64,000 nt of DNA from Urechidicola croceus (GCA_905181865.1 CAJIZG010000005.1:186001-250000), one strand, 5' to 3'. Shown: positions 53,034 to 62,292, counted from the first letter of the stretch. A program made the numbers and translations. The notes: generated by a model from the sequence alone, not told the origin.

Positions 53034-53384
53034 ATGAAGAAGGTCGTTTTACTATTGATGGTTTTTTGCTCAAGTATTTTATTTGCACAAAACAAAAAAT
53101 TTGAGACAGAATATAAGCAGAAAGGTGAATTGGTCGAGGTGACTATTTACTACGAAGATGGAAAAATAAAGGAGAAAGGATACTATAAAAATAAAAAGTT
53201 ACACGGAGAATGGAATAAATTTGATAAAGATGGTGTAAAGATTACAAAAGCATTTTATACAAATGGTAAGAAAACAGGAACTTGGATATTTTTATCTGAA
53301 GGTAAACTTATCGAATTCGTATATGAAGAACATAGAATTGCTGTAGTTACAGAATTGAAAAATGGGCATGTTGCCATAAAATAG
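53034..53384 (+). CDS. Small secreted MORN-repeat (YwqK-type) protein
   Basis: This 116-aa protein has a Sec signal (cleavage after ILFA-Q, about residue 19). About three MORN/YwqK repeats follow (TIYYEDGKIKEKGYYKNKKLHGEW, then a KAFYTNGKKTGTW unit). Databases often label such proteins 'toxin-antitoxin YwqK family antitoxin', but a secreted form with no toxin neighbour is unlikely to be one. The role is unknown. Phased Pho-type repeats precede it and a bidirectional terminator follows. Confidence 0.8.
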   Translation: MKKVVLLLMVFCSSILFAQNKKFETEYKQKGELVEVTIYYEDGKIKEKGYYKNKKLHGEWNKFDKDGVKITKAFYTNGKKTGTWIFLSEGKLIEFVYEEHRIAVVTELKNGHVAIK

Positions 53385-53407
53385 GATTCCGTGCTATTAT
53401 AAATTAT

Positions 53408-53437
53408 AAAAGAGCGTTCAATTGTGAACGCTCTTTT
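53408..53437. terminator. Bidirectional terminator between convergent genes
   Basis: A perfect 13-bp stem (AAAAGAGCGTTCA 53408-53420, TGAACGCTCTTTT 53425-53437) with a 4-base loop lies between the MORN-type gene (+) and the beta-helix lipoprotein gene (-), with T runs in both directions. Confidence 0.9.
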
Positions 53438-53472
53438 AGCTTAACTAACTCAACTAATTTAAACTATTTATT

Positions 53473-55431
53473 TTATTCTAATTTAGCATCAATCCATTGC
53501 CAAACAGATATGTCTACCTCCGCTCCCGTATTATAAGGATCAGTCGTAGTGGCGTCTTTATCATCAATTTTAACGTTGCTAAGTGCACCGTTGTCTTTCA
53601 TATCGATGTTTTTGGTGTATCCCTCTAAATAAAGGTTTGTTATTGTTGCTCCAGATTCTTTTTTGAATTGTAATGCAGTTCCATCAACGCTGGATATGGC
53701 TGTAACGTTATCAAATTTTGGATTGTTATTCATTTTATCTCCTTCAAATGCTGTAGAGAATCCCTCGATTGTGTGTGAAATATAAGTATTGGTTACAGTT
53801 CCATTCCATCCTTCTGTCCAATCAATAGAATCATCTTCGTTGTTTTCTAAATAAAGATTAGTTACAGATACGGTTCCTCCGAAGAATTCAATTCCGTCAT
53901 CTGCTCCATCAATTACAGCAATATTATTTATTGTTGTTCCAGAACCAACCGCGTATAGTGAGATACCATTATATTGAGATTCTGAGTTAATTTGTGCCCC
54001 TGTTCCTCTAATAACCAGATAATTAATAGATCCAGAATTATCATTATCAATTGTGTCTCCATATATAAATCCGCCAACCTCGGCAGTAGCGTCTGTTCCA
54101 GCAGTAGTTGATGCGTTCCCACAAATTGTTAATCCGCCCCAATCTGCAGGACTCGGATTTACTGAAGACATAACAACAGGTTCGTTTGCGGTACCTTGAA
54201 TATCAATTTGACCTCCTTTTAATACAGCGATATAGACATCGACACCACCTTTATCTGCATAGATTTGAGTGCCTGCTTCTATGGTGAGTTTCGCTCCAAA
54301 TTTCACGATATAAGATCCGGTTAATGCATATTTTGTCGAAGCGCTTAGAGTTTTGTCTGTAGTAATTTCGCCATTTAAAATTTCAATTGGTACTAATTCA
54401 CCATTGATAAATTCCCAACCAGAAAGATCTACCGGTGTTCCAGAATTATAAGGATTACTAAGATCTGCATCTGCACCATCTATTTTTACATTGCTTAGGG
54501 TTCCACCATCTTTCATATCGATGTTTGTTTCGTAACCACTTAAATATAAATTGGTAATAGTTGCTCCAGATTCTTTTTTGAATTGTAGCGCTGTTCCTTC
54601 TGCAGTAGAAATAGCAGTTAAGTTTATTAACTTTGGATTACTATTATCCTTATCTCCTTCAACAACTGTTGAAAATCCAGCCGCCGTATTTAATACATAA
54701 GAATTTTCAAGAGTACCGCTCCATCCTTCCGTCCAGTCGATTGCATCATCTTCATTATTTTCTAAATAAACATTGGTTGCAGATACGGTTCCTCCAAAGA
54801 ATTCAATTCCGTCATCTGCTCCGTCAATTACGGCAATATTCTCTATCAAAGTTCCAGAACCAACTGCATAAAATGAAATCCCATTGTATTGAGATTCAGC
54901 ATTAATTTGCGCACCTGTACCTTTTATTACAAGATTTTTAATGATTCCAGAATTATCTGTGTCATCTAAACCTCCATATATGAATCCTCCAACTTCTGCA
55001 GTGGCATCTACCCCAGCGGTAGTAGTGGCGTTTCCACAAATAGTTAATCCACCCCAATCACCAGCATTACCGTCTATAGATGACATGATAACTGGATTAG
55101 AATTTGTACCATTAATTTTAATTTTTGCGCCTTTTAATACAGCAATATAAATATCTGTACCTCCGTTATCTGCAACAACTTGTGTTCCTGCTGGAATGTT
55201 AAATGTAATGCCACTTTTAACAATAAATGAATTTGTTAATTTATATATAGTCGAAGGGTTTAAAGTAAAATCTTCCTCTAGGGTACCATCTAAAATACCG
55301 TTTTTTAAATTTTCAATGACATCACTTGTTTGGTTGTCCAATGGATTTGGATCATCATTTGCACATCCAACTGAAACTAACAATATATATGTTGTTAGGA
55401 AAGCAATAATTTTTGTTTTAAAATTTTTCAT
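53473..55431 (-). CDS. Beta-helix lipoprotein made of two tandem 305-aa repeats
   Basis: The ATG at 55431 gives a lipoprotein signal (YILLVSVGC, Cys about residue 23) and 652 aa; the open frame begins 20 codons earlier at a TTG. After a linker the protein is two long near-copies of about 305 residues (DNA offset 915 bases). Each has VKxGxxxxIxAGTQ, ADNGG/ADKGG, DWGGLTICGNA, EVGGFIYG, AVIDGADDGIEFFGGT, WTEGW and LQFKKESGATITNLYL. The rungs and Gly/Asn/Asp turns suggest a right-handed beta-helix. Proteins of this type sit next to TonB receptors in Bacteroidota, often misnamed 'multidrug transporter'. The receptor gene is just upstream, and phased Pho-type repeats lie between them. It may bind the receptor's substrate at the surface. 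Confidence 0.82.
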   Translation of the reverse strand: MKNFKTKIIAFLTTYILLVSVGCANDDPNPLDNQTSDVIENLKNGILDGTLEEDFTLNPSTIYKLTNSFIVKSGITFNIPAGTQVVADNGGTDIYIAVLKGAKIKINGTNSNPVIMSSIDGNAGDWGGLTICGNATTTAGVDATAEVGGFIYGGLDDTDNSGIIKNLVIKGTGAQINAESQYNGISFYAVGSGTLIENIAVIDGADDGIEFFGGTVSATNVYLENNEDDAIDWTEGWSGTLENSYVLNTAAGFSTVVEGDKDNSNPKLINLTAISTAEGTALQFKKESGATITNLYLSGYETNIDMKDGGTLSNVKIDGADADLSNPYNSGTPVDLSGWEFINGELVPIEILNGEITTDKTLSASTKYALTGSYIVKFGAKLTIEAGTQIYADKGGVDVYIAVLKGGQIDIQGTANEPVVMSSVNPSPADWGGLTICGNASTTAGTDATAEVGGFIYGDTIDNDNSGSINYLVIRGTGAQINSESQYNGISLYAVGSGTTINNIAVIDGADDGIEFFGGTVSVTNLYLENNEDDSIDWTEGWNGTVTNTYISHTIEGFSTAFEGDKMNNNPKFDNVTAISSVDGTALQFKKESGATITNLYLEGYTKNIDMKDNGALSNVKIDDKDATTTDPYNTGAEVDISVWQWIDAKLE

Positions 55432-55547
55432 TTTTTTTGTTTTAATTTTTGTTTCTCTTCTTTCTATGCAAAGAACTATTTTTAATAACACGTTATTCTT
55501 AAGTAAATGTTATCTGTTTATTAATAATTTGGAGAGAAATACGGTGA

Positions 55548-55565
55548 ATGTTAAAAAATTGTTAC
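55548..55565 (-). promoter_or_regulatory. Candidate Pho-type box before the beta-helix lipoprotein
   Basis: ATGTTAA (55548) and TTGTTAC (55559) lie exactly 11 bases apart; on the coding strand GTAACA-N5-TTAACA. It is in the gap between the receptor stop (55636) and the lipoprotein start (55431). Confidence 0.45.
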
Positions 55566-55635
55566 AATGAATTTGGACGAAAAAAAACCCTATTCAAATT
55601 GAACTAGCGGTCTTTTCATCAAGGTATAATTTTAA

Positions 55636-58380
55636 CTAAAACGCATACATTAATCCAAGATTAAAATCAATTCCTTTCTTATAGGAACTTACGGTTTCTG
55701 TAGTTTCAACTTGAGTTGGAATATCTTTAACATTCTGTGTTTGTTTAATGGCAGGATTTATTAGATTCAATCCTTTTAAATTCATAGAGAAATTTTCGTT
55801 AATTTTTTTTCTTAAAACAATGTCTAAAGTAAAGAACCCTTTTTCAATGATTTCATCGTTATATAGAATGTCGCTACTGGAAAAATCTTCTGGTGCGCCC
55901 AATGCGAATATTTTATCAGAAGAATAGTTTCCGCTTAATGAAGCGCCAAATTCATTAACTTTATTATTTGAATAATTCAATGCCGCATTTAAGATAAGGT
56001 CAGATGCACCTTGTAGTTTAGATTCAGAAACTCCGTTGTATTGAAATTCATTGTATAAATCTTGATTGAACCACATTTTGGTTGCGTTAAAATTGAAGTT
56101 TAACGTATTGTATTCTTCTTTAAGAATATTCCATCTAGTTTCAAATTCCAATCCAATAACCGCTGCTTGTTTACCGGTATTGTCATAAGTAAAGTTTCCA
56201 GAAGAACCTCTTGCTTGGGCTAAGTTGATTGGATCTAAGATTGCCTTGTAAAACCCAGAAAAAGAGATTAATTCTTTTGCGGATGGAAATAGTTCCCATT
56301 TAACGTCTAAATTATAATTTGTAGATTCCTTTAATTCTGGATTTCCTGCAGTAACTCTTCCAGTAGGAGAAACATATTCAAAAGGGGCTAATTCTTTAAA
56401 TTCTGGTAAAGTTAAAGTTTTACTAGCAGCAAAACGGATAGCAGTTTTATCGCCTAAACTATATTTTAGGTTTAAACTTGGCAATATATTAGTGTAGTTA
56501 TTTGTTAAAGACCCATTTCTACCTACATAATTTGCAACGTTCCAAAGTACATTTATTTTATCTGTTTCGTAGCGAACTCCAAAATTACCCGTTAGTTTTG
56601 AAAACCCAAAATCAACATTTGCGTATCCAGCATAAGCGTCTAAATTGGCTAAGTATAAATCAGGAGTTCTTTCTCTTAAAGTTAAAGTACCATTGTCAAA
56701 ATTACCTTGTGTAAATGCCGCACTTACATCGTTTATCGACGGAGTTTGAACTCCTTTGGCTCTAACCCCGATTGAAAGAGAACTAAAGTCACGCTCTTTT
56801 TGCCTAAAGTTGAATCCAACATTTAATTTTATAGGTTGATTACTTTCGGGTTTGAAGACAAATTGATCTTTAACAAATCCGTTATATTCGGTATCAACAA
56901 TTTTTTGATTTGATTTTCTTTGTTGAAAATCTCCCACATGGGCAAACTGTACTGTATTTTCATCAAGAATGTTTACTTCATTTCGGATACGGTTTGGTTC
57001 TCCTGCCCAAACATAATTATAACCAGTTGCCCATTCTAGCGTATTGTTATTTGACAGATTATGTTTTCCAATCAATTGGTTGACAGACATTCTTGTTTGT
57101 TTTAAATTTTGATCTCTAACAAAAGCACCATATTCTGAAGGATCTTGATCGAATACATATCCCTCTTCATTTCGCCCAGCTTCATATACTTGGTCACTCG
57201 TTTTGTTTACAAAGAGCGTATTATAACTAATTTTGTGATCAGAATTTAATTGATATTTTAAATCGATGAGCCCTGTTGTATTAATATTTGTTCGAAAATA
57301 TTTCGCATCCGTAAAGGATTCATCCAAAACATTAGATCGATATTGTTTAAAGATTCCTTGTTGGTAATCATGATTTGAACTGTGGGATACTGTTGTAAAC
57401 ATGGAAAGTTTTTTGCCAAACACTTTAAATTTTGTACCTCCAACAAGATTAAATTTAAAATCAATTGGGGTACTTCCGGTATCTGTATTCCAGGGTTGTA
57501 ATGTAATGGCATCTATCAAGGCCAATTCTTGTGTATGAAATCCTAAAGTAGTATTTGACATATTTGGAGATGTTTTGAAACTACTCCAAACAGCACTTTT
57601 TATAACATTTGAGTTTGACCCCATTTGTGCTCCAATGCTAAACAGTTTTTTATTGTATTTTTTACTATTGATATTAATAGTACCAGACGCTTGATCTGCA
57701 TAACTTTCGGTCGAGTAAGTTTTGGTAATCCCTACATTCTCAATAATGTTTGCGGAAAATAAGTTAAGATCAATATTTTTCTTTTCTACATCGTCAGACG
57801 GAATTGGGAGTCCGTTCATTGTTGTAGATAAATAACGATCTCCTAAACCTCTTATGTAAATATCTCCGGATGCTTCATTTTTAGTAACCCCAGAAATTTT
57901 TGAAGTGGCTACTGCAGCATTTGTAATTCCCAGTTTAGTTAATCTTTCAGAACCTATACTTTCTTGAATAACAATTGCTTTTTGTTGCATAACTAACAAA
58001 GCACTTTCAGACTCTTTTTTAACTGAAGCTTGAATTACAATTTCGTCTAATGAAAGACCTTCGCTGGCGTTTAGAATGACATCTTTTACGTTGACTGTTT
58101 CTACATCTAAAATAATATTTTGGAGTTCAATACTTTCATAACCAATAAAACTAAAGACTAAAGTGTGTGCCCCTTTTTCTGCCAAAAGCGAATAGTTCCC
58201 ATCAAAATCTGTAGTGGCACCAACTGCTGTTCCTTTTATAAAAATAGTTGCAAAGGGTAAGGGTTCATTATTCATTTCGCCATCTAAAACTGAACCCTTT
58301 AGGGCTACCTTTTGTTGAGCCATTGCACCAATGCAAGCAGTAAGGGTGATGAGTAACACTAATTTTTTACGTAATATCAT
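55636..58380 (-). CDS. TonB-dependent receptor with carboxypeptidase-like N-terminal domain
   Basis: The ATG at 58380 gives a Sec signal (LLITLTACIGAMA-Q) and 914 aa. A CarboxypepD_reg-like domain follows (about residues 22-105, KGSVLDGEMNNEPLPFATIFI, TTDFDGNYSL). Then come the plug (ATSKISGVTKNEASGDIYIRG, LSTTMNGLPIPSDD) and a 22-strand-type barrel ending in aromatic GIDFNLGLMYAF. It imports a ligand across the outer membrane using TonB. No SusD gene is present; instead a beta-helix lipoprotein follows. Six phased Pho-type half-sites lie 41-102 bases before the start, with a GATATTTG -7-like element at 58405-58412. A phosphorus compound is the suggested ligand class (inference). Confidence 0.92.
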   Translation of the reverse strand: MILRKKLVLLITLTACIGAMAQQKVALKGSVLDGEMNNEPLPFATIFIKGTAVGATTDFDGNYSLLAEKGAHTLVFSFIGYESIELQNIILDVETVNVKDVILNASEGLSLDEIVIQASVKKESESALLVMQQKAIVIQESIGSERLTKLGITNAAVATSKISGVTKNEASGDIYIRGLGDRYLSTTMNGLPIPSDDVEKKNIDLNLFSANIIENVGITKTYSTESYADQASGTININSKKYNKKLFSIGAQMGSNSNVIKSAVWSSFKTSPNMSNTTLGFHTQELALIDAITLQPWNTDTGSTPIDFKFNLVGGTKFKVFGKKLSMFTTVSHSSNHDYQQGIFKQYRSNVLDESFTDAKYFRTNINTTGLIDLKYQLNSDHKISYNTLFVNKTSDQVYEAGRNEEGYVFDQDPSEYGAFVRDQNLKQTRMSVNQLIGKHNLSNNNTLEWATGYNYVWAGEPNRIRNEVNILDENTVQFAHVGDFQQRKSNQKIVDTEYNGFVKDQFVFKPESNQPIKLNVGFNFRQKERDFSSLSIGVRAKGVQTPSINDVSAAFTQGNFDNGTLTLRERTPDLYLANLDAYAGYANVDFGFSKLTGNFGVRYETDKINVLWNVANYVGRNGSLTNNYTNILPSLNLKYSLGDKTAIRFAASKTLTLPEFKELAPFEYVSPTGRVTAGNPELKESTNYNLDVKWELFPSAKELISFSGFYKAILDPINLAQARGSSGNFTYDNTGKQAAVIGLEFETRWNILKEEYNTLNFNFNATKMWFNQDLYNEFQYNGVSESKLQGASDLILNAALNYSNNKVNEFGASLSGNYSSDKIFALGAPEDFSSSDILYNDEIIEKGFFTLDIVLRKKINENFSMNLKGLNLINPAIKQTQNVKDIPTQVETTETVSSYKKGIDFNLGLMYAF

Positions 58381-58404
58381 ACTTTTGATTCTCAAATTTT
58401 GATG

Positions 58405-58482
58405 CAAATATCTAGAATAGATGTAAAGACAATGTTAAGTTCGGATTAATTTAATGTGATTATTATGTTTCGGCATTGTTAA
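58405..58482 (-). promoter_or_regulatory. Promoter with six 11-bp-phased TTAACA-like half-sites
   Basis: Plus-strand units start every 11 bases: ATGTAAA 58421, ATGTTAA 58432, GGATTAA 58443, ATGTGAT 58454, ATGTTTC 58465, TTGTTAA 58476. On the receptor strand they read TTAACA/TTTACA/TCACAT-like in tandem, then 8 bases, then GATATTTG (58412-58405), one mismatch from TAnnTTTG. The array takes the place of a -33 box, as in activator-dependent Pho promoters. The start codon is at 58380. Confidence 0.6.
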
Positions 58483-58541
58483 CAATATTTCATCTAACCC
58501 TTTCTTAAAAACCGTTATATTGCATGAATTAAATTCACTGT

Positions 58542-59882
58542 ATGAACTGGGAAAAATTACTTTCTTTAAAGCGATTTGGCGATACTACCAAAAGGCTTAG
58601 AAGCGAACAGGATGAAACAAGATTAGGCTTTGAAGTTGACTTTGATAGAATAATATTCTCTGATACTTTTAGAAGTCTACAAGATAAAACGCAAGTGGTT
58701 CCGCTTTCTAAAACTGATTTTGTTCACACGCGCTTAACACATAGTTTAGAAGTAAGCGTTGTTGCCCGTTCTTTAGGGAGAATAGTTGGTAAAGAATTGT
58801 TGCTGAAATATCCAGAGTTAAAGGTAAAAGGATATCATGCCAATGATTTTGGTGCGATTGCAGGGGCTGCAGCCTTGGCGCATGATATAGGGAATCCCCC
58901 TTTTGGTCATTCTGGAGAAAAGGCGATTGGCGAATATTTTAAAACAGGAGACGGACAAAAGTATAAAGATCAATTGACTTTAAAAGAATGGCAAGACTTG
59001 ATAGATTTTGAAGGAAATGCGAATGGTTTTAAAATCTTAACCGAAAGCAGAGAAGGTGTTGTAGGAGGCTTGAGATTGTCTTATGCGACTTTGGGGGCTT
59101 TCATGAAATATCCAAAAGAATCAATGCCTAAAAAGCCATCCAACCACATAGTTGATAAGAAATTCGGGATATTTCAATCGGATGTTTCTTCGTTCATTGA
59201 TGTGGTGAATGATTTGGGAATCTCCAAATTAAGAAATGACAAGGATTTGGCATACAATAGACATCCTTTGGCATTTTTAGTTGAAGCAGCAGATGACATT
59301 TGTTATACCATTATTGATTTTGAGGACGGAATAAATATGGGGTTAATTGAAGAGGAATTTGCCTTAGAATATTTGATAAACTTAGTTAGAGATACTATTA
59401 ATTCTGAAAAATATTATCAATTAACAACTAAAAAGGATCGATTGGGTTATTTAAGAGCTTTGGCAATTGGCAATCTTATTAATGAAGCAGTTCAAGTATT
59501 TTTAGCAAATGAAACCGCTATTCTGCAAGGAGATTTCCATAAATCTTTATTAGATAAATGCAAGTATGAAGCTCAGATTAATGATATTCTTAAAATAAGT
59601 GTTGAAAAAATATATCGAAGTAAGGAGGTTGTAGAAAAGGAAGTTGCGGGTTATAGAATTTTGTCTGATTTATTAGGAGTTTTTATTATTGCAGTAAATA
59701 ATAAGTTTGAAAATAAAGCGTCTAATTACGATAAATTAGTAATTCGATTATTGCCAGAAAATTATCAAATTGAAAAGGAGTCATTATATGATCGAATATT
59801 TTCGGTGTGTAGTTTTATTTCTTCTATGTCTGATGGTTATGCGATTTTATTGAACAAGAAAATAAAAGGCGAAGTACTTTAA
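58542..59882 (+). CDS. dgt: Deoxyguanosinetriphosphate triphosphohydrolase (dGTPase)
   Basis: This 446-aa cytoplasmic enzyme has the dNTPase HD metal site: FVHTRLTHSLEVSVVARSLGR (first His, about residues 66-86) and ALAHDIGNPPFGHSGEKAI (His-Asp and substrate loop, about 110-128). It also has EAADDICYTIIDFEDG (about 247-262). The early DETRLGFEVDFDRIIFSDTFRSLQDKTQV is standard. It hydrolyses dGTP and related dNTPs to nucleoside and triphosphate. Its promoter region shares the phased repeat array with the divergent TonB receptor. Its stop overlaps the convergent dxs stop by four bases. Confidence 0.94.
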   Translation: MNWEKLLSLKRFGDTTKRLRSEQDETRLGFEVDFDRIIFSDTFRSLQDKTQVVPLSKTDFVHTRLTHSLEVSVVARSLGRIVGKELLLKYPELKVKGYHANDFGAIAGAAALAHDIGNPPFGHSGEKAIGEYFKTGDGQKYKDQLTLKEWQDLIDFEGNANGFKILTESREGVVGGLRLSYATLGAFMKYPKESMPKKPSNHIVDKKFGIFQSDVSSFIDVVNDLGISKLRNDKDLAYNRHPLAFLVEAADDICYTIIDFEDGINMGLIEEEFALEYLINLVRDTINSEKYYQLTTKKDRLGYLRALAIGNLINEAVQVFLANETAILQGDFHKSLLDKCKYEAQINDILKISVEKIYRSKEVVEKEVAGYRILSDLLGVFIIAVNNKFENKASNYDKLVIRLLPENYQIEKESLYDRIFSVCSFISSMSDGYAILLNKKIKGEVL

Positions 59883-61660
59883 AGTAATTTTTCAATTTCA
59901 TTTTTAATAGACTCTTTATCTATTCCGGCAATTTGATGCAGTTCTAGAATAGTTCCATGTTCAATGAAGTGATCTGGAACTCCAATAAGTTTAATGTTTT
60001 TGTTTTGGAAGTTATTGGAATTGGAAAATTCTAATATAGCACTTCCAAAACCGCCCTTAATGGTTCCATCCTCTATGGTTATGATCGCATCAAACTCTTG
60101 AAATATATCATGTAAGAGTCCTTGGTCTAAAGGCTTTACAAATCTCATATTGAAATGTGAAATGACTTTTAATGAAATTTCGCTTTCTATTTCAGAAATT
60201 AAATTCCCAATGGGTCCAATTGTAAGAACAGCCACTTTTTTCCCATTTGAAAGTCGTTTTCCTTTCCCGATAGGTAATTTTGAAAAGGGAGATTTCCATT
60301 GGGTGGTAGTTCCTCGACCACGGGGATATCTAATGGCAATTGGGGATTCATTATTGAGTTGAACCGTATATAAAATATCGCGAAGTTCTCGTTCGTTCAT
60401 CGGACAAAAAATAGTCAAATTCGGAATCAATCTTAAATAGGCAATATCAAATATCCCATGATGAGTAGCGCCATCTTCTCCTACTAATCCTGCTCTATCT
60501 ATGCAAAAAACTACCGGTAAATTTTGCAATGCAACATCATGAATGATTTGATCATATGCACGTTGTAAAAAAGTAGAATAAATATTGCAAAACGGAATCA
60601 TTCCTTCTGCTGCTAATCCTGCAGATAAGGTGACAGCATGCTGTTCTGCAATTCCCACATCAAAGGCTCTGTCTGGAAATTTCTCCAACATATATTTTAA
60701 TGAACTACCTGTGGGCATGGCTGGTGTAATTCCAACTATTTTTTCATTTTGTTCGGCTAATTCTACAATAGTATACCCAAAAACATCTTGATATTTTGGA
60801 GGTAGATTATCTTGCAATTTTAGCACTCTATCACCAGTTTTGGCATTAAATTTGCCAGGGGCGTGATAAGTAACTTGATCTTTTTCGGCTTTTTCTAGAC
60901 CTTTTCCTTTGGTTGTAATTATATGTAAGAATTTTGGCCCTTTAACAGATTTTAATCGATTTAGTTCAGCCAATAAAGCATTCATATTATGACCATCAAT
61001 TGGGCCTGAATAATTAAAGTTCAAGGCTTCAATAATATTATTTTTGCGAACCGATTTTCCTGCTTTTACATTAGAAAAATATTCTTTTAACGCACCAACA
61101 CTAGGGTCAATTCCCATGGTGTTATCATTTAAAATTATCAATAAATTCGCGTCGGTAACTCCAGCATGGTTTAGTCCTTCAAAAGCCATTCCTGATGCAA
61201 TGGAGGCATCCCCTATGACTGCTATATGTTGTTTTTCAAGATCTCCTTTTAATTTAGAGGCAATTGCCATACCCAACGCGGCCGAAATAGAAGTAGAACT
61301 ATGACCAACGCCAAATGCATCATAGCCACTTTCGCTACGTTTCGGGAACCCAGAGATTCCATTTAATTGTCTATTTGTGTGAAAATTGGATTTTCGACCC
61401 GTTATTATTTTATGTCCGTATGCTTGATGACCTACATCCCAAATTAATTTATCGGTGGGCGTATCAAAAATATAATGGAGCGCAATTGTTAATTCAACAA
61501 CGCCTAAACTTGCCCCTAAATGGCCTTCTTTGGTTGCTACAATATTAATGATAAAATCACGTAATTCTTGGGCAACTTGGGGCAATTCTGAGGGCGAAAG
61601 CTTTTTTAAATCGATAGGATTGTTAATATGTTGAAGTAAATTTTTTTTCAATATTTCCAA
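59879..61660 (-). CDS. dxs: 1-deoxy-D-xylulose-5-phosphate synthase
   Basis: This 593-aa thiamine-diphosphate enzyme is complete. It has the substrate loop VGHQAYGHKIITGR, then ThDP/Mg motif IAVIGDASIASGMAFEGLNHAG (Gly-Asp to Asn, about residues 142-180) with ILNDNTMGIDPSVG. The pyrimidine domain has FDVGIAEQHAVTLSAGLAAEGM (catalytic Glu) and CIDRAGLVGEDGATHHG, and a C-terminal transketolase-like domain follows. It joins pyruvate and glyceraldehyde 3-phosphate, the first step of the MEP isoprenoid pathway. At 593 aa it is slightly shorter than E. coli Dxs (620 aa), as in many Flavobacteriaceae. Confidence 0.95.
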   Translation of the reverse strand: MEILKKNLLQHINNPIDLKKLSPSELPQVAQELRDFIINIVATKEGHLGASLGVVELTIALHYIFDTPTDKLIWDVGHQAYGHKIITGRKSNFHTNRQLNGISGFPKRSESGYDAFGVGHSSTSISAALGMAIASKLKGDLEKQHIAVIGDASIASGMAFEGLNHAGVTDANLLIILNDNTMGIDPSVGALKEYFSNVKAGKSVRKNNIIEALNFNYSGPIDGHNMNALLAELNRLKSVKGPKFLHIITTKGKGLEKAEKDQVTYHAPGKFNAKTGDRVLKLQDNLPPKYQDVFGYTIVELAEQNEKIVGITPAMPTGSSLKYMLEKFPDRAFDVGIAEQHAVTLSAGLAAEGMIPFCNIYSTFLQRAYDQIIHDVALQNLPVVFCIDRAGLVGEDGATHHGIFDIAYLRLIPNLTIFCPMNERELRDILYTVQLNNESPIAIRYPRGRGTTTQWKSPFSKLPIGKGKRLSNGKKVAVLTIGPIGNLISEIESEISLKVISHFNMRFVKPLDQGLLHDIFQEFDAIITIEDGTIKGGFGSAILEFSNSNNFQNKNIKLIGVPDHFIEHGTILELHQIAGIDKESIKNEIEKLL

Positions 61661-61807
61661 ATGATTTTAAAATGACGGATTCATAAATTGAATTATTTTT
61701 TGATTAGACAAGGCAAAAAATAAAAGCATAGCATTAGTTATGGTTTTACTTTTGAACGAAGTATTAGCAAAAAAGAAACGATTTATATCCATCGTTTTGA
61801 GATTTAA

Positions 61808-61838
61808 TTGGGATAGTACAAAACTACGACTATCTTTG
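61808..61838 (+). promoter_or_regulatory. Promoter of tadA, almost touching the start codon
   Basis: TTG (61808-61810), a 20-base spacer and TATCTTTG (61831-61838) match the Bacteroidota consensus perfectly. The ATG at 61843 is only 4 bases further on, so transcription should begin within a few bases of the start codon. Confidence 0.65.
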
Positions 61839-61842
61839 TTGT

Positions 61843-62292
61843 ATGCAAAATCCGTTCGACGATACTTATTTTATGAAACGTGCGCTAGTGGAAGCGGAAA
61901 CAGCCTTTGATAAGGGAGAAATTCCTGTTGGGGCTGTCATTGTTTGTAAAGATCAAATTATTGCGAGAGCACACAATCTCACCGAAACATTAAATGATGT
62001 GACCGCGCATGCCGAAATGCAAGCGTTTACTTCTGCGTCAGATTATTTGGGCGGGAAGTATTTAAAAGATTGCACCTTGTATGTTACTTTAGAGCCTTGT
62101 CAAATGTGTGCTGGAGCCTCTTATTGGACGCAAATAGGGAAAATAGTTTTTGGTGCTAATGATATTCACAGGGGTTATCAAAAAATGCAAACAACACTGC
62201 ATCCAAAGACGAAAGTTGTTAGAGGTGTATTGAGTGAAGAATGTGGGAAGTTAATGACTAAATTTTTTGTTGAGAAAAGAAATTTGAATTAA
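61843..62292 (+). CDS. tadA: tRNA-adenosine (nucleoside) deaminase TadA
   Basis: This 149-aa protein has the cytidine-deaminase-type zinc site: TAHAEMQAF (His and catalytic Glu) and EPCQMCAGA (two Cys). The N-terminal helix YFMKRALVEAETAFDKGEIPVGAVIV matches TadA, so the ATG at 61843 is needed. It converts adenosine-34 to inosine in tRNA-Arg. The promoter sits only 4 bases upstream, so the message is probably leaderless. The stop overlaps a small convergent gene by four bases. Confidence 0.9.
   Translation: MQNPFDDTYFMKRALVEAETAFDKGEIPVGAVIVCKDQIIARAHNLTETLNDVTAHAEMQAFTSASDYLGGKYLKDCTLYVTLEPCQMCAGASYWTQIGKIVFGANDIHRGYQKMQTTLHPKTKVVRGVLSEECGKLMTKFFVEKRNLN

Noticed and set aside
53034-53384. 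Antitoxin of a toxin-antitoxin system (YwqK label)
   Set aside because: The protein is secreted, has no toxin partner and consists of MORN-like repeats; the label is only a database name.
53473-55431. Multidrug transporter, a common label for such beta-helix proteins
   Set aside because: There are no membrane helices; it is a lipoprotein made of beta-helix repeats.
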